A stretch of DNA of 64,000 nt from Telmatospirillum sp. (GCA_031291415.1 JARLJB010000182.1:1-64000); one strand, 5' to 3'. Positions 26,749-35,772 are shown, numbered from the stretch's first letter. Made by a program: numbers and translations. Notes: generated by a model not told the origin, from the letters alone.

Positions 26749-28356
26749 GTGTGGCTGAAACACTCTAGGTTGCTGAGCGTCTTGACGCTCCTGTCCTTTG
26801 TCGCGGCGCCATGTCTGGCCGCAGATGGGACCGGAGGAGCGAAGGCGGACGGTGGCAGCGAGACCATCACCGCCGACATCGTTATCGCCGGGGCTGGGTT
26901 GTCAGGTCTGGCGGCCGGCCTCACCGGGGTCGAGAACGGCGCCAAGGTGGTAATTTTCGAAAAGCTGCCCGGTATCGGTGGCGCCGGGAACTATCCGGAG
27001 GGCTCATTCGGGATTAACAGCCGTCTGCAGAAGCAGTCGGGCGATCCTCGCTACAACAAGAGCCCGGAGGAAGCCTTCGCCGCAGGCGTCGAGTTCCACC
27101 ATTGGCGGCTCAATTCGGCCTTGCTGTCGACCTTGATCCGCAATTCCGGTGACACCATGGACTGGCTGCAGGACGAGGGCATCAAGTTCAAGGGCATCAA
27201 GACGATGTTCCCGCCGGAGAAGTCCTTGGGCGTATGGCATATCTACGAGGGCCATGGCGCACGCGTCGTACAGACCATGTACAGGAAATTTGCAAGCCTG
27301 GGCGGGCAGCTCTATCTCGAGACGCCGGTCAAGTCGCTGCTGACCGGCAAGGACGGACGTGTTATCGGGATCGTAGCCGAGGACGCACATGGCAAAAAAT
27401 ACAATGTTTATGCCAAGGGGGTGATTCTGGCGACCGGCGGCTTTGCCAGCAATCAGGCGATGCTGCAGAAATACGTCACCGACATCAATGCCAAGGGCAT
27501 GCTCGCGGGCGTGCGCTATCGCGGTCCGCTGATCGACGGCCGTACCGGTGACGGCATCAATATGGCGATGGGCCAGGGGGCTGCGGTTCAGAGCATGAAT
27601 GTGCTGGCCGGAAACGCGCCCTATCTCGACACCAAGGAACCGCCGATCTATCAGTTCAACGGACCCGATTCCTTGAAGCAGATGCGCACCGCCCTGTCGC
27701 AGCCCTTCCTTTGGGTCAACCAGCACGGCGATCGCTTCTACAACGAATCCCTGGGGTCGGCCTTTGTCGACGTCTACAACGCCATCACCGCCAACGGTGG
27801 CGTGATGTATTCGGTGTTCGACGAGAACATGAAGAACCGTCTGGTCAACGAAGGTCCCTATACGCCGTTCAATGCCATCGTCGTGGTCGGCCAGAAAATG
27901 ACGGCACTCGACGAGGGGCTGAAGAAAGGGCTTGAGGGTGGCTACGCCTTCAAGGCCGATACCATCCCCGAACTGGCGAAGATGATCCATGTCGATCCGG
28001 CCGCGCTCGAGGCCACGATGAGCAAGATCAACGCTTATGCGGAAGCCGGCAAGGATCCGGACTTCGGCCGCAAACCCGAGCATCTGTTCAAGTTCAACCC
28101 GACCGGGCCTTACTACGCCCTCAAGGGCATTCGCGCCTTCTTTCTTACTTGTGGCGGTGTGAAGGTCAACGCCAGCATGCAAGCTGTCAACGACAGGGAC
28201 GAGCCGATCCCCGGCCTCTATGTGACCGGCCAGGACATGGGTGGTCTTTCCGATACGTCCTATGACCTATTGCTGGAAGGCGAAGCCAGCGGCTTCGCGC
28301 TGACCTCGGGCCGCTTGGCCGCCAGAAATATCGTCACTACCGAACTGGCCAAGTAA
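26749..28356 (+). CDS. Periplasmic FAD-dependent reductase, flavocytochrome c type
   Basis: A 535-residue flavoprotein with signal peptide (LLSVLTLLSFVAAPCLA, cleavage before ADG). The GTG start at 26749 has GGGAGGGGG six nt upstream. The FAD-binding motif IVIAGAGLSGLAAGLTGVE follows, with LATGGFASN and a C-terminal IPGLYVTGQDMGGL. The GGxHGxNRxGGNA segment that carries the fumarate-binding Arg in fumarate reductases is replaced by GGLSDTSYDLLLEGEASG. It therefore belongs to the broad fumarate/urocanate/enoate reductase family with a different, unknown acceptor. The next gene encodes the probable electron donor. Confidence 0.85.
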   Translation: MWLKHSRLLSVLTLLSFVAAPCLAADGTGGAKADGGSETITADIVIAGAGLSGLAAGLTGVENGAKVVIFEKLPGIGGAGNYPEGSFGINSRLQKQSGDPRYNKSPEEAFAAGVEFHHWRLNSALLSTLIRNSGDTMDWLQDEGIKFKGIKTMFPPEKSLGVWHIYEGHGARVVQTMYRKFASLGGQLYLETPVKSLLTGKDGRVIGIVAEDAHGKKYNVYAKGVILATGGFASNQAMLQKYVTDINAKGMLAGVRYRGPLIDGRTGDGINMAMGQGAAVQSMNVLAGNAPYLDTKEPPIYQFNGPDSLKQMRTALSQPFLWVNQHGDRFYNESLGSAFVDVYNAITANGGVMYSVFDENMKNRLVNEGPYTPFNAIVVVGQKMTALDEGLKKGLEGGYAFKADTIPELAKMIHVDPAALEATMSKINAYAEAGKDPDFGRKPEHLFKFNPTGPYYALKGIRAFFLTCGGVKVNASMQAVNDRDEPIPGLYVTGQDMGGLSDTSYDLLLEGEASGFALTSGRLAARNIVTTELAK

Positions 28357-28369
28357 GGAGGGCCCGAAG

Positions 28370-28762
28370 ATGAAAAAACTCGCCTCTCTCGCCTGCCTTC
28401 TCGGCCTGTCCCTGCTGCTTGGTACAACCGCCATGGCTGCGTCCGACCCGCAGAATTCGGCGACACAGAAACCGATCGTCTCGGTCGAGCACCAGGACTT
28501 CAAGTGCCAGAAGTGCCACGGCGTCGACAAGCCGGCCTCGGCCGCGCCCGATACCGCCTGCAAGCAATGTCACGGTAAGAACGGTGGCACCTATCTCGGC
28601 AAGGAAGTCGACTATCAGGAAAGCGGCAAGACGCGCACGGCCAACATGCATGACGCTCATGTCGGTCCGGTTCGCTGCACGGTTTGCCACGCCATCCATA
28701 GCGCTCCTCCACAACCGCTTTATTGCAATAACTGCCATCAGTACGACGTTAAGGCGAAGTAG
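28370..28762 (+). CDS. Periplasmic tetraheme cytochrome c
   Basis: A 130-residue secreted cytochrome with signal peptide (LASLACLLGLSLLLGTTAMA). Four CxxCH haem motifs are visible: CQKCHG, CKQCHG, CTVCHA and CNNCHQ, with extra His residues for bis-His ligation. This matches the small tetraheme domain fused to the flavin domain in Shewanella flavocytochrome c3, here as a separate gene 13 nt downstream of the flavoprotein with a strong AAGGAGG site. It most likely passes electrons from the membrane quinol side to the flavoprotein. Confidence 0.9.
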   Translation: MKKLASLACLLGLSLLLGTTAMAASDPQNSATQKPIVSVEHQDFKCQKCHGVDKPASAAPDTACKQCHGKNGGTYLGKEVDYQESGKTRTANMHDAHVGPVRCTVCHAIHSAPPQPLYCNNCHQYDVKAK

Positions 28763-28783
28763 TATATCGTCCAGCAAAAAGAG

Positions 28784-28820
28784 ATCTGGCGGTGGTGAAA
28801 TATTGCCACCGCCAGATTTG
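28784..28820 (+). terminator. Strong stem-loop after the cytochrome gene
   Basis: ATCTGGCGGTGG (28784-28795) pairs perfectly with CCACCGCCAGAT (28806-28817), a 12-bp GC-rich stem with a 10-nt AT-rich loop, followed by TTTG. It probably ends or attenuates the flavoprotein-cytochrome transcript before the LysR gene. Confidence 0.75.
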
Positions 28821-28878
28821 TCAATTATGGTCGGGAACAGTTCATACTTATGTATTTCGTGGTCACAAGGTGGCGCTG

Positions 28879-29766
28879 ATGATCAGCCTGCAGCATTTGC
28901 AGCATGCTGTAGCCGTTTCACAGGAAATGTGTTTCAGTGCTGCGGCGAGAAGGCTTGGTATTGCCCAGCCTGCCCTGAGCCAAAGCATCCGGACTTTGGA
29001 GAGGAGCCTGGGGGTCACGCTGTTCGTTCGGGACAGTCGGCATGTGTCCCTTACCGAGGCCGGCAAGGTCTTTTGCGAGGAGGCGTTGCAATGCCTTCAG
29101 CAGGTCAACCACGCGGCCTGTTCCGCCAAGCTGGCCGAGCGATCGCGTTCCGATAGCGTAACCATCGTCTATACTGCGACGTCGATGGCCGGTGGCCTGC
29201 CGGACGTACTGGCGCGCTTCCATGCCCGTTATCCCGAAGTGGCGCTACGGTTGACCGAAATCCAGCTCGGATCGGTGGTCGGCAAGGTGGCGTCCGGCGA
29301 GGTCGATGTCGGCTGCACAGCCTGGGCGATGATCGACGCGTCGCTCGATTCGATCCCCATCCGCCGCGACGGCTTTGTTCTGGCCTTGCACCACTCCCAC
29401 CGGTTGGCCGGAGAGGCCGTCATCCCGCTGGCCGCCTTGGCCACCGAGACCTTCATCCTGCCGTCGGCCTTCGGCGGTCAGTCGCGCGCCAACGAGAAGA
29501 TCATGGCGATGTGCCGGGAGAGCGGCTTCAGCCCGAGATGCGAATATATCGTTGAGAACATGCCCTCGACTGTCGGGCTGGTCGCCGCCAATCTCGGCAT
29601 CGCCTTTGTCTTCGATGCCCCCTCGCTGCTTCGGGACGGCGTGATATTTCGCCCCTTTACCCCGAACTCCTGTCAGGAAACCATCAATCTGATCTGGAAA
29701 AAGGGTAACGCCTCGCCCAACCTGGCGCGGCTGATCGACTGTGTTTCTTCCCCGCCTCGGGGATGA
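28879..29766 (+). CDS. LysR family transcriptional regulator
   Basis: A 295-residue LysR-type regulator. The N-terminal helix-turn-helix (LQHLQHAVAVSQEMCFSAAARRLGIAQPALSQSIRTLE) is canonical, followed by a substrate-binding domain from about residue 90 (SVTIVYTATSMAGGLPDVLARF). The ATG at 28879 has AAGGTGG upstream; an earlier in-frame start at 28792 is unlikely because it falls in the terminator stem. The position suggests control of the flavoprotein-cytochrome pair or the divergent MFS gene. Its effector is unknown. Confidence 0.88.
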   Translation: MISLQHLQHAVAVSQEMCFSAAARRLGIAQPALSQSIRTLERSLGVTLFVRDSRHVSLTEAGKVFCEEALQCLQQVNHAACSAKLAERSRSDSVTIVYTATSMAGGLPDVLARFHARYPEVALRLTEIQLGSVVGKVASGEVDVGCTAWAMIDASLDSIPIRRDGFVLALHHSHRLAGEAVIPLAALATETFILPSAFGGQSRANEKIMAMCRESGFSPRCEYIVENMPSTVGLVAANLGIAFVFDAPSLLRDGVIFRPFTPNSCQETINLIWKKGNASPNLARLIDCVSSPPRG

Positions 29767-29779
29767 CGGAGCGACTGTC

Positions 29780-30541
29780 TTACGGTTTCGCTTCCCTGAG
29801 CACATGGCTGTGGTCGGCGGCATAGAGACGGCTGTCGGGAAAATGGGTGTCGGAAAAGACTCGGCCGACCAGGATCAGGGCGGTCCGCGTGAAACCGGCT
29901 TCTTTGACCTTGTCGCGGATGTCGGCCAGGGTTCCCTGCAAAATCGCCTGATCGGGCCAACTGACGCGGTAGGCGACCACCACCGGACAGTCGGCGCCAT
30001 AGCGCGGCGTCAGGACGCGGACCACCTGGGCCAGGTTGGTGATCGACAGATGGACGGCCAATGTCGCGCCGCTGGCCGCCAGGCTGCCGAGATCCTCGCC
30101 GTCCGGCATCGGCGAAGAGCGGGTGGCGGTGCGCGTCAGGATCACCGTCTGGCTGATCTCCGGCAGGGTCAGTTCCTGGCTGATGGCCGCCGCCGCCGCC
30201 GCGAAAGCCGGAACACCGGGCGTGACGTCATAGGGAATGGCCAGCCCGTCGAGGCGGCGCATCTGTTCGGCGGTGGCGCCATAGATCGAGGGATCGCCGG
30301 AATGCACGCGGGCGACGTCCTGCCCGGCGGCATGGGCCGCTTCCATCTCGGCGATGATCTGATCGAGATGCAGCGGCGCGGTGTCGATAACCCGGGCGCC
30401 GTCGGGCGCTTCGGCAACCACCGCGGCCGGCACCAGCGAGCCGGCGTAAAGAACGACCGGGCAGCGCCTGATCAAAGCCAGACCGCGCACGGTGATCAGA
30501 TCGGCGGCGCCAGGGCCGGCGCCGATGAAATGAACGGTCAT
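29780..30541 (-). CDS. cobM: Precorrin-4/cobalt-precorrin-4 C11-methyltransferase
   Basis: CobM/CbiF transfers a methyl group to C11. The 253-residue product has the start MTVHFIGAGPGAADLITVRG, VLYAGSLVP, VHSGDPSIYGATAEQ and VTPGVPAFAAAAA, the signatures of the family. ATG 30541 overlaps the cbiG-cobJ stop by 4 nt, which makes it the last gene of the cbiX-led operon. The stop lies 13 bp from the LysR stop on the opposite strand. Confidence 0.95.
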   Translation of the reverse strand: MTVHFIGAGPGAADLITVRGLALIRRCPVVLYAGSLVPAAVVAEAPDGARVIDTAPLHLDQIIAEMEAAHAAGQDVARVHSGDPSIYGATAEQMRRLDGLAIPYDVTPGVPAFAAAAAAISQELTLPEISQTVILTRTATRSSPMPDGEDLGSLAASGATLAVHLSITNLAQVVRVLTPRYGADCPVVVAYRVSWPDQAILQGTLADIRDKVKEAGFTRTALILVGRVFSDTHFPDSRLYAADHSHVLREAKP

Positions 30542-32340
30542 TGTCCCTCCCACTTTTTCGCATAGCCGCGCGGCGTATAGACCCAGGATCGCTCGCCGCG
30601 GCGGATCAGGCGGGTTTCGCTGTTGCCGACCAGGACGACGCTCAGCATGTCGACGTCGGCGGCATCGAGATCGGCCAGTCGGACGATCGTCACGCTTTCG
30701 GCGTCACGGCCAAGATTGCGCGCGATCACCACAGGAGTCTCGGCCGGCCGATGACCGAGCAGAATGGTCTTGGCGGCCGGCAACTGATCGCGGCGGCGTT
30801 TGGAGACGGGATTGTAAAAGGCGACGACGAAATCTCCCTCGGCCGCCGCTGTGACCCGTCGCCGGATGGCGTCCCAAGGGGTCAGAAGGTCCGACAGGGA
30901 AATGGTGCAGAAGTCGTGGTTGATCACCGCGCCGGCCCGCGCCGCCGCCGCTTGCAGGGCCGAGATGCCGGGGGCCACGCTGACCGCCAGATGATTCCAG
31001 GCGGCCTTGTCCTCGCGGTCCATCAGTTCGAAAACCAGGGTGGCCAGGGCATAGATGCCGGCATCACCGGAACAGACCAGCGCCACCGACCGGCCTTCGG
31101 CGGCAAGGTCGAGCGCCTGACGGGCCCGCGCCTCCTCGGCCCCCATGGTGCCGTCGTGGCGGGTCTTGCCGACGGCGGCGTCCCCCAGAAGGTCAAGATA
31201 AAGACCGTAGCCGACCAGATCGGTGGCGGTGGCGATGGCGCGGCTGGCCTCCGGCGTCCGCCAGTCGGCGGCGCCCGGTCCGATGCCGACAATGGCCAGG
31301 CGGCCTTGCGGCCGGCCGACGCCGGCCGCATCGATATCGCCGGCGGCCAGGGCGATGGCGCAAGTGGCGCGCGTCGACTTGCGTTTGTCGACGATCAACC
31401 GGCTTTCCGGGCCGGCGGCGGCCAGCGCCGCACCCTCGGCGACGCCATGACAACCGGTTTCGGCGAACACGGCGTTCGACGGATGGATCAGGCGCGGCCT
31501 TTCGGCTTCCAAGGCGGCCGCGGTGAAAAAGCGGGCGGCGACACCAAGTTCGGCGGCCAGAGCATGGACCGCCGGCTCGTCGGCCTTGAGATCAAGCGAG
31601 ACGACACAGGCCACCGATGCCGCTGAAAGACCGGCTTCGGCCAGGCTGTCGCGCGCCAGGGCCGACAGTTCCGCCGGGTCGGTGCCTCGCTCACAGCCGA
31701 CGCCCAGCGCCAGCACCGGCGGATGGAGAATCAGTTCGTCGTCGCCATCGACGGCCTGGGCGGTGACGCGGATGCCCAAGAGGCCCTCGTCGCCCAGTCC
31801 CGGCGTGGTCAACCAGCCGGCGCTGCCGTTTTCCACTTCCAAACGGACCGGTTGGCCGGCCAGCAGGGCGGCGGCGACCGGTTTGGCGGCCTCGGGATTG
31901 CCGACGCGCCAGCCTTTCGGCGGATCGTCGGGTGCCAGCCCAAGCGTCACATCGCCGGCCGTGGTGATGGCCGCCTGTCCACCCAGCGCCGCGGCGATCA
32001 CCGTGGTCAGGCGATTGGCGCCGTGATGGCCACCCAGCAACGGCACGACCGAGGCACCGTCGGCGCTGACGGCGATCACCGGCGGCTCCGTCCGTTTGTC
32101 GTCGAGCAAGGGCGCCAGGGCGCGGATCAGAATACCGGCGGCGCAGACACCGACGATCGGCGTGCCCTGGCTGAACAATGTTCGCAGGTGCGCGGCGGTG
32201 TCGGTGAAGGTGACATCGGCGCCGGGGACGCGCTCGGCCAGTCCGTGCAGATGGGCTCCCGGCAGAGCGGCGGCGATGGCGCGGGCGACGCCGCTGCCAG
32301 CGGTGCTCAAAGTGACGATGGCGATGTCCATCAGTTCCAC
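30538..32340 (-). CDS. cobJ: CbiG-CobJ fusion: lactone-opening protein and precorrin-3B C17-methyltransferase
   Basis: A 600-residue two-part protein. Residues 1-340 are CbiG: N-terminal domain (IVGVCAAGILIRALAPLL, then VSADGASVVPLLGGHHGANRL) and C-terminal domain (LALGVGCERGTDPAELSAL). Residues 347-600 are CobJ/CbiH: GRLAIVGIGPGAADWRTPEA, CSGDAGIYALA and FYNPVSKRRRDQL. CbiG opens the ring-A lactone in the anaerobic pathway while CobJ does ring contraction, so the fusion joins consecutive steps. I place the start at GTG 32340 (GAGGAAAAGC upstream); ATG 32331 is the alternative. Confidence 0.93.
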   Translation of the reverse strand: MELMDIAIVTLSTAGSGVARAIAAALPGAHLHGLAERVPGADVTFTDTAAHLRTLFSQGTPIVGVCAAGILIRALAPLLDDKRTEPPVIAVSADGASVVPLLGGHHGANRLTTVIAAALGGQAAITTAGDVTLGLAPDDPPKGWRVGNPEAAKPVAAALLAGQPVRLEVENGSAGWLTTPGLGDEGLLGIRVTAQAVDGDDELILHPPVLALGVGCERGTDPAELSALARDSLAEAGLSAASVACVVSLDLKADEPAVHALAAELGVAARFFTAAALEAERPRLIHPSNAVFAETGCHGVAEGAALAAAGPESRLIVDKRKSTRATCAIALAAGDIDAAGVGRPQGRLAIVGIGPGAADWRTPEASRAIATATDLVGYGLYLDLLGDAAVGKTRHDGTMGAEEARARQALDLAAEGRSVALVCSGDAGIYALATLVFELMDREDKAAWNHLAVSVAPGISALQAAAARAGAVINHDFCTISLSDLLTPWDAIRRRVTAAAEGDFVVAFYNPVSKRRRDQLPAAKTILLGHRPAETPVVIARNLGRDAESVTIVRLADLDAADVDMLSVVLVGNSETRLIRRGERSWVYTPRGYAKKWEGQ

Positions 32341-33035
32341 GCTTTTCCTCTTCGGTGAACCAGAATCATGGCGAAATAGGGCGCATTGGGATCGTTGGCG
32401 GCCTCGGCCAGCGGACGGATCCTTTGACCCGCCTGTCCGGCCCGTTCGACATAGACGGCGTTCTGGGCGAGGCCGAGACGGGTCAAAACCCGCCAGACCT
32501 TCGGCAGATGGCGGCCCGGTTTCATGATGGCGGCGGCCTCGACGCCGGTCAGCAGCCGTTCGATCTCGGCTTCCGGCCGTGGCGCCGGGATCACCACCAG
32601 GGCGTCGTCACGGGCCGTCAAAGGATGGCCAAGCACGGCGGCGCAGGCCGACAGCGACGAGACGCCCGGCACCACCTCGACCGGGAAGCGGCCGGCCAGA
32701 CGGGCGAACAAATAGACGAAGGATCCGAAAAACAGGGGGTCACCCTCGCACAGCACGGCAACGTCGCGGCCGGCCGTCAGATGTCGGGCGATCTCCTCGG
32801 CACCGGCGTCGTAAACGTCATCGGCGCGCCGCGCCGGATCGAAGGGCATGCGGAGCGCGATCTCGACGGCGCCGGCCGGCAGATGATCGGCGGCAATGCG
32901 CCGTGCCAGACTGTCGCCGGACAGCGGCGCCGGATAGGCGACCACCGAAACCTGCCGTAACAGGCGGACCGCCTTCAGGGTCAGAAGTTCCGGGTCGCCG
33001 GGGCCGACACCGATGCCGAACACTGTTCCGGTCAT
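32331..33035 (-). CDS. cobI: Precorrin-2/cobalt-factor II C20-methyltransferase
   Basis: CobI/CbiL methylates C20 of precorrin-2 or its cobalt form. The 234-residue product starts MTGTVFGIGVGPGDPELLTLKAV and shows VAYPAP, VLCEGDPLFFGSFVYLF and VPGVSSLSACAA. ATG 33035 overlaps the cobL stop by 4 nt. The frame is open upstream to 33332 but that part is shadow of cobL. The end overlaps the next gene, so expression is coupled. Confidence 0.95.
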   Translation of the reverse strand: MTGTVFGIGVGPGDPELLTLKAVRLLRQVSVVAYPAPLSGDSLARRIAADHLPAGAVEIALRMPFDPARRADDVYDAGAEEIARHLTAGRDVAVLCEGDPLFFGSFVYLFARLAGRFPVEVVPGVSSLSACAAVLGHPLTARDDALVVIPAPRPEAEIERLLTGVEAAAIMKPGRHLPKVWRVLTRLGLAQNAVYVERAGQAGQRIRPLAEAANDPNAPYFAMILVHRRGKAWN

Positions 33036-34240
33036 GATTTTTCCGCGACGAATTGAGTGACCGGCATGGCCGGATGCCAGGTGTGAAAGCGTCCGACCGG
33101 TTCCAGCCGGCTGACGGACAGGCGCGTCAGGGTGCCGCCGATCCGGGGCTGCCAGGCCAGCAGCAGGGCCTCCGCCTCGCTGGTGACGGCGTTGGCGACC
33201 AACCGGCCGCCCGGCCGCAAGGCGGCCCACGCGGTCTCGATGACGCCGGGTGCCGACAGCCCACCGCCCAGGAACACGGCGTCGGGGGCGCCGTCGAGGC
33301 TGGCCAATGCCTCGGGAGCCTTGCCGCAGCAAAGGCCGAGGTCAGGCACGCCGAGCGCCAGGGCATTGGCGGCGATCATCCGGCAGCGGGAGTTGTCACA
33401 CTCGACGGCCCGGGCGATGCCGCCGGCCCGGCACCATTCGATGGCCACCGAGCCGCAGCCGGCCCCGATGTCCCACAGCACGGCGCCCGGCCAGGGGGCG
33501 AGCGCCGCCAGAGTGACGGCGCGGATTTCCCGTTTGGTCAGCTGTCCGTCATGAATGAAGGCGTCGTCGGGCAGACCGGGGACCACGGACGGCGGCCGGT
33601 GGCTGCGCGGACGGTCAGGCAGGGCGACGGCGATGGTGTTGAGATCGTCGGTGCGGGGGATCTTCCAGGCGTCGGCGCGGGCCGACAGGCGCCGCTCGGC
33701 CGGGCCGCCCAGACGCTCGAAGACGTCGATCCCGGCCTCGCCCAGCCCATGGGCGACGAGCAGGCCCGCCAGCCTGGCCGCCGATGTGCCGTCTTCGGCC
33801 AGCAGCAACAGGCGGGCGCCTGGCGTCAGATGCAAAAGGACGGTCTCGAAGGCGCGGCCGTGGATCGACAGGCAGCGGGTTTCGTGCAGCGGCCAGCCAA
33901 GGCGGGCGGCTGCCAGGCTGAAGGATCCCGGGTGCGGGATGATCCGTAAGGCCTCGATGCCGAAACGCCGGGCCAGGGTGGCGCCGACGCCGAACCACAT
34001 GGGGTCGCCGCTGGCCAGCACGCAGACGCGCCGGCCGGCGACGGCGGCCAGTCGTTCGAGATTGGCGGCAAAAGGCGTCGCCCATTCCAGCCGTTCGGCC
34101 GGTCCAGGGGGAACAAGTGCCAGATGGCGCGCTCCGCCGGCCAGGATTTCGGCGTCGGCGATGATCTGCCGGGCGATCGGCGACAGTCCCGCCAAACCGT
34201 CTTCGCCGAGACCGACGACGGACAACCAGGGTGCGGTCAT
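33032..34240 (-). CDS. cobL: Precorrin-6Y C5,15-methyltransferase (decarboxylating), CbiE-CbiT fusion
   Basis: CobL methylates C5 and C15 and removes the C12 acetate carboxylate. The 402-residue product has a CbiE half (WLSVVGLGEDGLAGLSPIARQ, VCVLASGDPMWFGVG, IIPHPGSFSLAAARLGW) and a CbiT half (DAFIHDGQLTKREIRAVTLAAL, LWDIGAGCGSVAIEW, AVFLGGGLSAPGVIE). ATG 34240 overlaps the cobH stop by 4 nt. The open frame to 34672 is an antisense shadow. Confidence 0.95.
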   Translation of the reverse strand: MTAPWLSVVGLGEDGLAGLSPIARQIIADAEILAGGARHLALVPPGPAERLEWATPFAANLERLAAVAGRRVCVLASGDPMWFGVGATLARRFGIEALRIIPHPGSFSLAAARLGWPLHETRCLSIHGRAFETVLLHLTPGARLLLLAEDGTSAARLAGLLVAHGLGEAGIDVFERLGGPAERRLSARADAWKIPRTDDLNTIAVALPDRPRSHRPPSVVPGLPDDAFIHDGQLTKREIRAVTLAALAPWPGAVLWDIGAGCGSVAIEWCRAGGIARAVECDNSRCRMIAANALALGVPDLGLCCGKAPEALASLDGAPDAVFLGGGLSAPGVIETAWAALRPGGRLVANAVTSEAEALLLAWQPRIGGTLTRLSVSRLEPVGRFHTWHPAMPVTQFVAEKS

Positions 34241-35763
34241 TGGATTTCTCCCGCCAGGGCGTTGACGGCCGCCGCCGCCATGGCGCTGCCGCCCCGGCGG
34301 CCGGGCAGGGCGATATGGGGAAGGCCGCTTTCGATCAGGGCCGCCTTCGATTCGGCGGCGCCGACGAAGCCGACCGGAAAGCCGAGGATGAGGGCCGGAC
34401 GCGGCCCGCCTGCGGCGATCAGGGCGAGCAGTTCGAAAAGGGCGGTCGGCGCATTGCCGATGGCGACCACGGCGCCGTCCAGATGGTCCCGCCACAGGCG
34501 GACGGCGGCGGCGCTGCGGGTGGTGGCCTGTTCCGCCGCGATGGTCGCGGTGCGCGGGTCGTCGAGCAGGCAAAGAACGGGGTTGGCGGCCGGCAGGCGG
34601 CTGCGGATGATGCCGTGGGCGACCATCTGAGCGTCGGCGAGGATCGGCCGTCCGGCCGTCAGGGCGCGGCAACCGGCTTCGGCGCCGCCGGGGCTGAAGG
34701 CCAACTGGGCGGCGACGTCGGGCATCCCGCAGGCATGCACGACGCGGATGGCCAGAGCTTCGAGCGGACCGGAAAAACGCGACAGATCGGCTTCGCGGCG
34801 GATGATGGCGAAGGATTGCCGGTAGATCTCCGCCGGATCGCGCAGGGTGGCGCGGTGGGGCGGGGCGGTGACGCCCAGAATCCAGCCCTCCTCGGACTCG
34901 GCGATCCCGCGCTCGACAGCATCCAGCGCCGGGTCGCCGGCGAACAGGTCGGCAAGCGCGCCGCTGTCGTCAAGCCGGGAAAAATGACGGGCCAGGGCGG
35001 AGACCTGACCGGCATCCTTGACCGGCGCGGCATCCGGTTCGATCAGCGACGGATAGACCTCGGCGGCGACGATGGTTCCAGCCTCTGGCTTTTCCAGGCG
35101 GACCAGGCCGGTTTCGAACGGCCAGACGCGCAGATGATCCTTGAGCCAGGGATGCTGGCGCAGCGCCAGCAGCCGGGGGATGCCGACCAGGGTCTGGCCG
35201 CCGACGGCGCCCGGCGCGTAAAGCTTCCAGACCGGCTGCACGCCCTTGAGGCGATCCTCGGCGAGACGAAATTCGGGAAGCTGATCGGGAAATCCGGCGG
35301 GTTTGGTGGTGCCGAGCAGGGGTCCGGCGGCGGCGGCCGGGCAACCCCAGAAGGGGAAAGCGCGGCCGGACAGCCGCCGGTTTAATCCAGCCGCCACGGC
35401 GAACCGGTTGTTGCCGTTGTCGGCCCGGTCCTCGACATCGGCGGCCAGCCGTCGCCAGGTCAGCAACCAGGACCGCCGGTGATCGCTGGCTGGCGTGTCG
35501 GCAAGCCGTGCCGCGAAGCCACGCGGGAACCCGAAATTGAAATCGAGGCCGAGCAGGGTCGTGCGGCCCTGCGCCACCAGATCGGACAAGCGGTCGGCCA
35601 GCCAGAGGGCAGCCGCCGCGCGGGTCGGCGGATTGACCCGGACCTGCTCGGCGGGTCCTCCGGCGCCCCGTTCCCACAAGCTGATCCAGATGCTGTCGGC
35701 ACCCTGCCGCGGCGTCGCCGCGGCCGACCAGTCGACCATCACATAGGCGTCGAACAGCGCCAT
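34237..35763 (-). CDS. cobH: Precorrin-8X methylmutase with an N-terminal DUF429-like domain
   Basis: A 508-residue protein, about 300 residues longer than CobH/CbiC. The C-terminal part from about residue 308 (AEIYRQSFAIIRREADLSRFSG) is the methylmutase that moves the C11 methyl to C12, with catalytic His in MVAHGIIRSRLP and the Gly-rich ILGFPVGFVGAAESK. Residues 1-300 are a separate domain: VMVDWSAAAT (Asp11), LLGLDFNFGFP (Asp74) and AAEVYPSL, a pattern like the RNase-H-fold DUF429 proteins. Its role is unknown. The gene starts 9 nt after cbiX. Confidence 0.88.
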   Translation of the reverse strand: MALFDAYVMVDWSAAATPRQGADSIWISLWERGAGGPAEQVRVNPPTRAAAALWLADRLSDLVAQGRTTLLGLDFNFGFPRGFAARLADTPASDHRRSWLLTWRRLAADVEDRADNGNNRFAVAAGLNRRLSGRAFPFWGCPAAAAGPLLGTTKPAGFPDQLPEFRLAEDRLKGVQPVWKLYAPGAVGGQTLVGIPRLLALRQHPWLKDHLRVWPFETGLVRLEKPEAGTIVAAEVYPSLIEPDAAPVKDAGQVSALARHFSRLDDSGALADLFAGDPALDAVERGIAESEEGWILGVTAPPHRATLRDPAEIYRQSFAIIRREADLSRFSGPLEALAIRVVHACGMPDVAAQLAFSPGGAEAGCRALTAGRPILADAQMVAHGIIRSRLPAANPVLCLLDDPRTATIAAEQATTRSAAAVRLWRDHLDGAVVAIGNAPTALFELLALIAAGGPRPALILGFPVGFVGAAESKAALIESGLPHIALPGRRGGSAMAAAAVNALAGEIQ

Positions 35764-35772
35764 GACGGCCGC

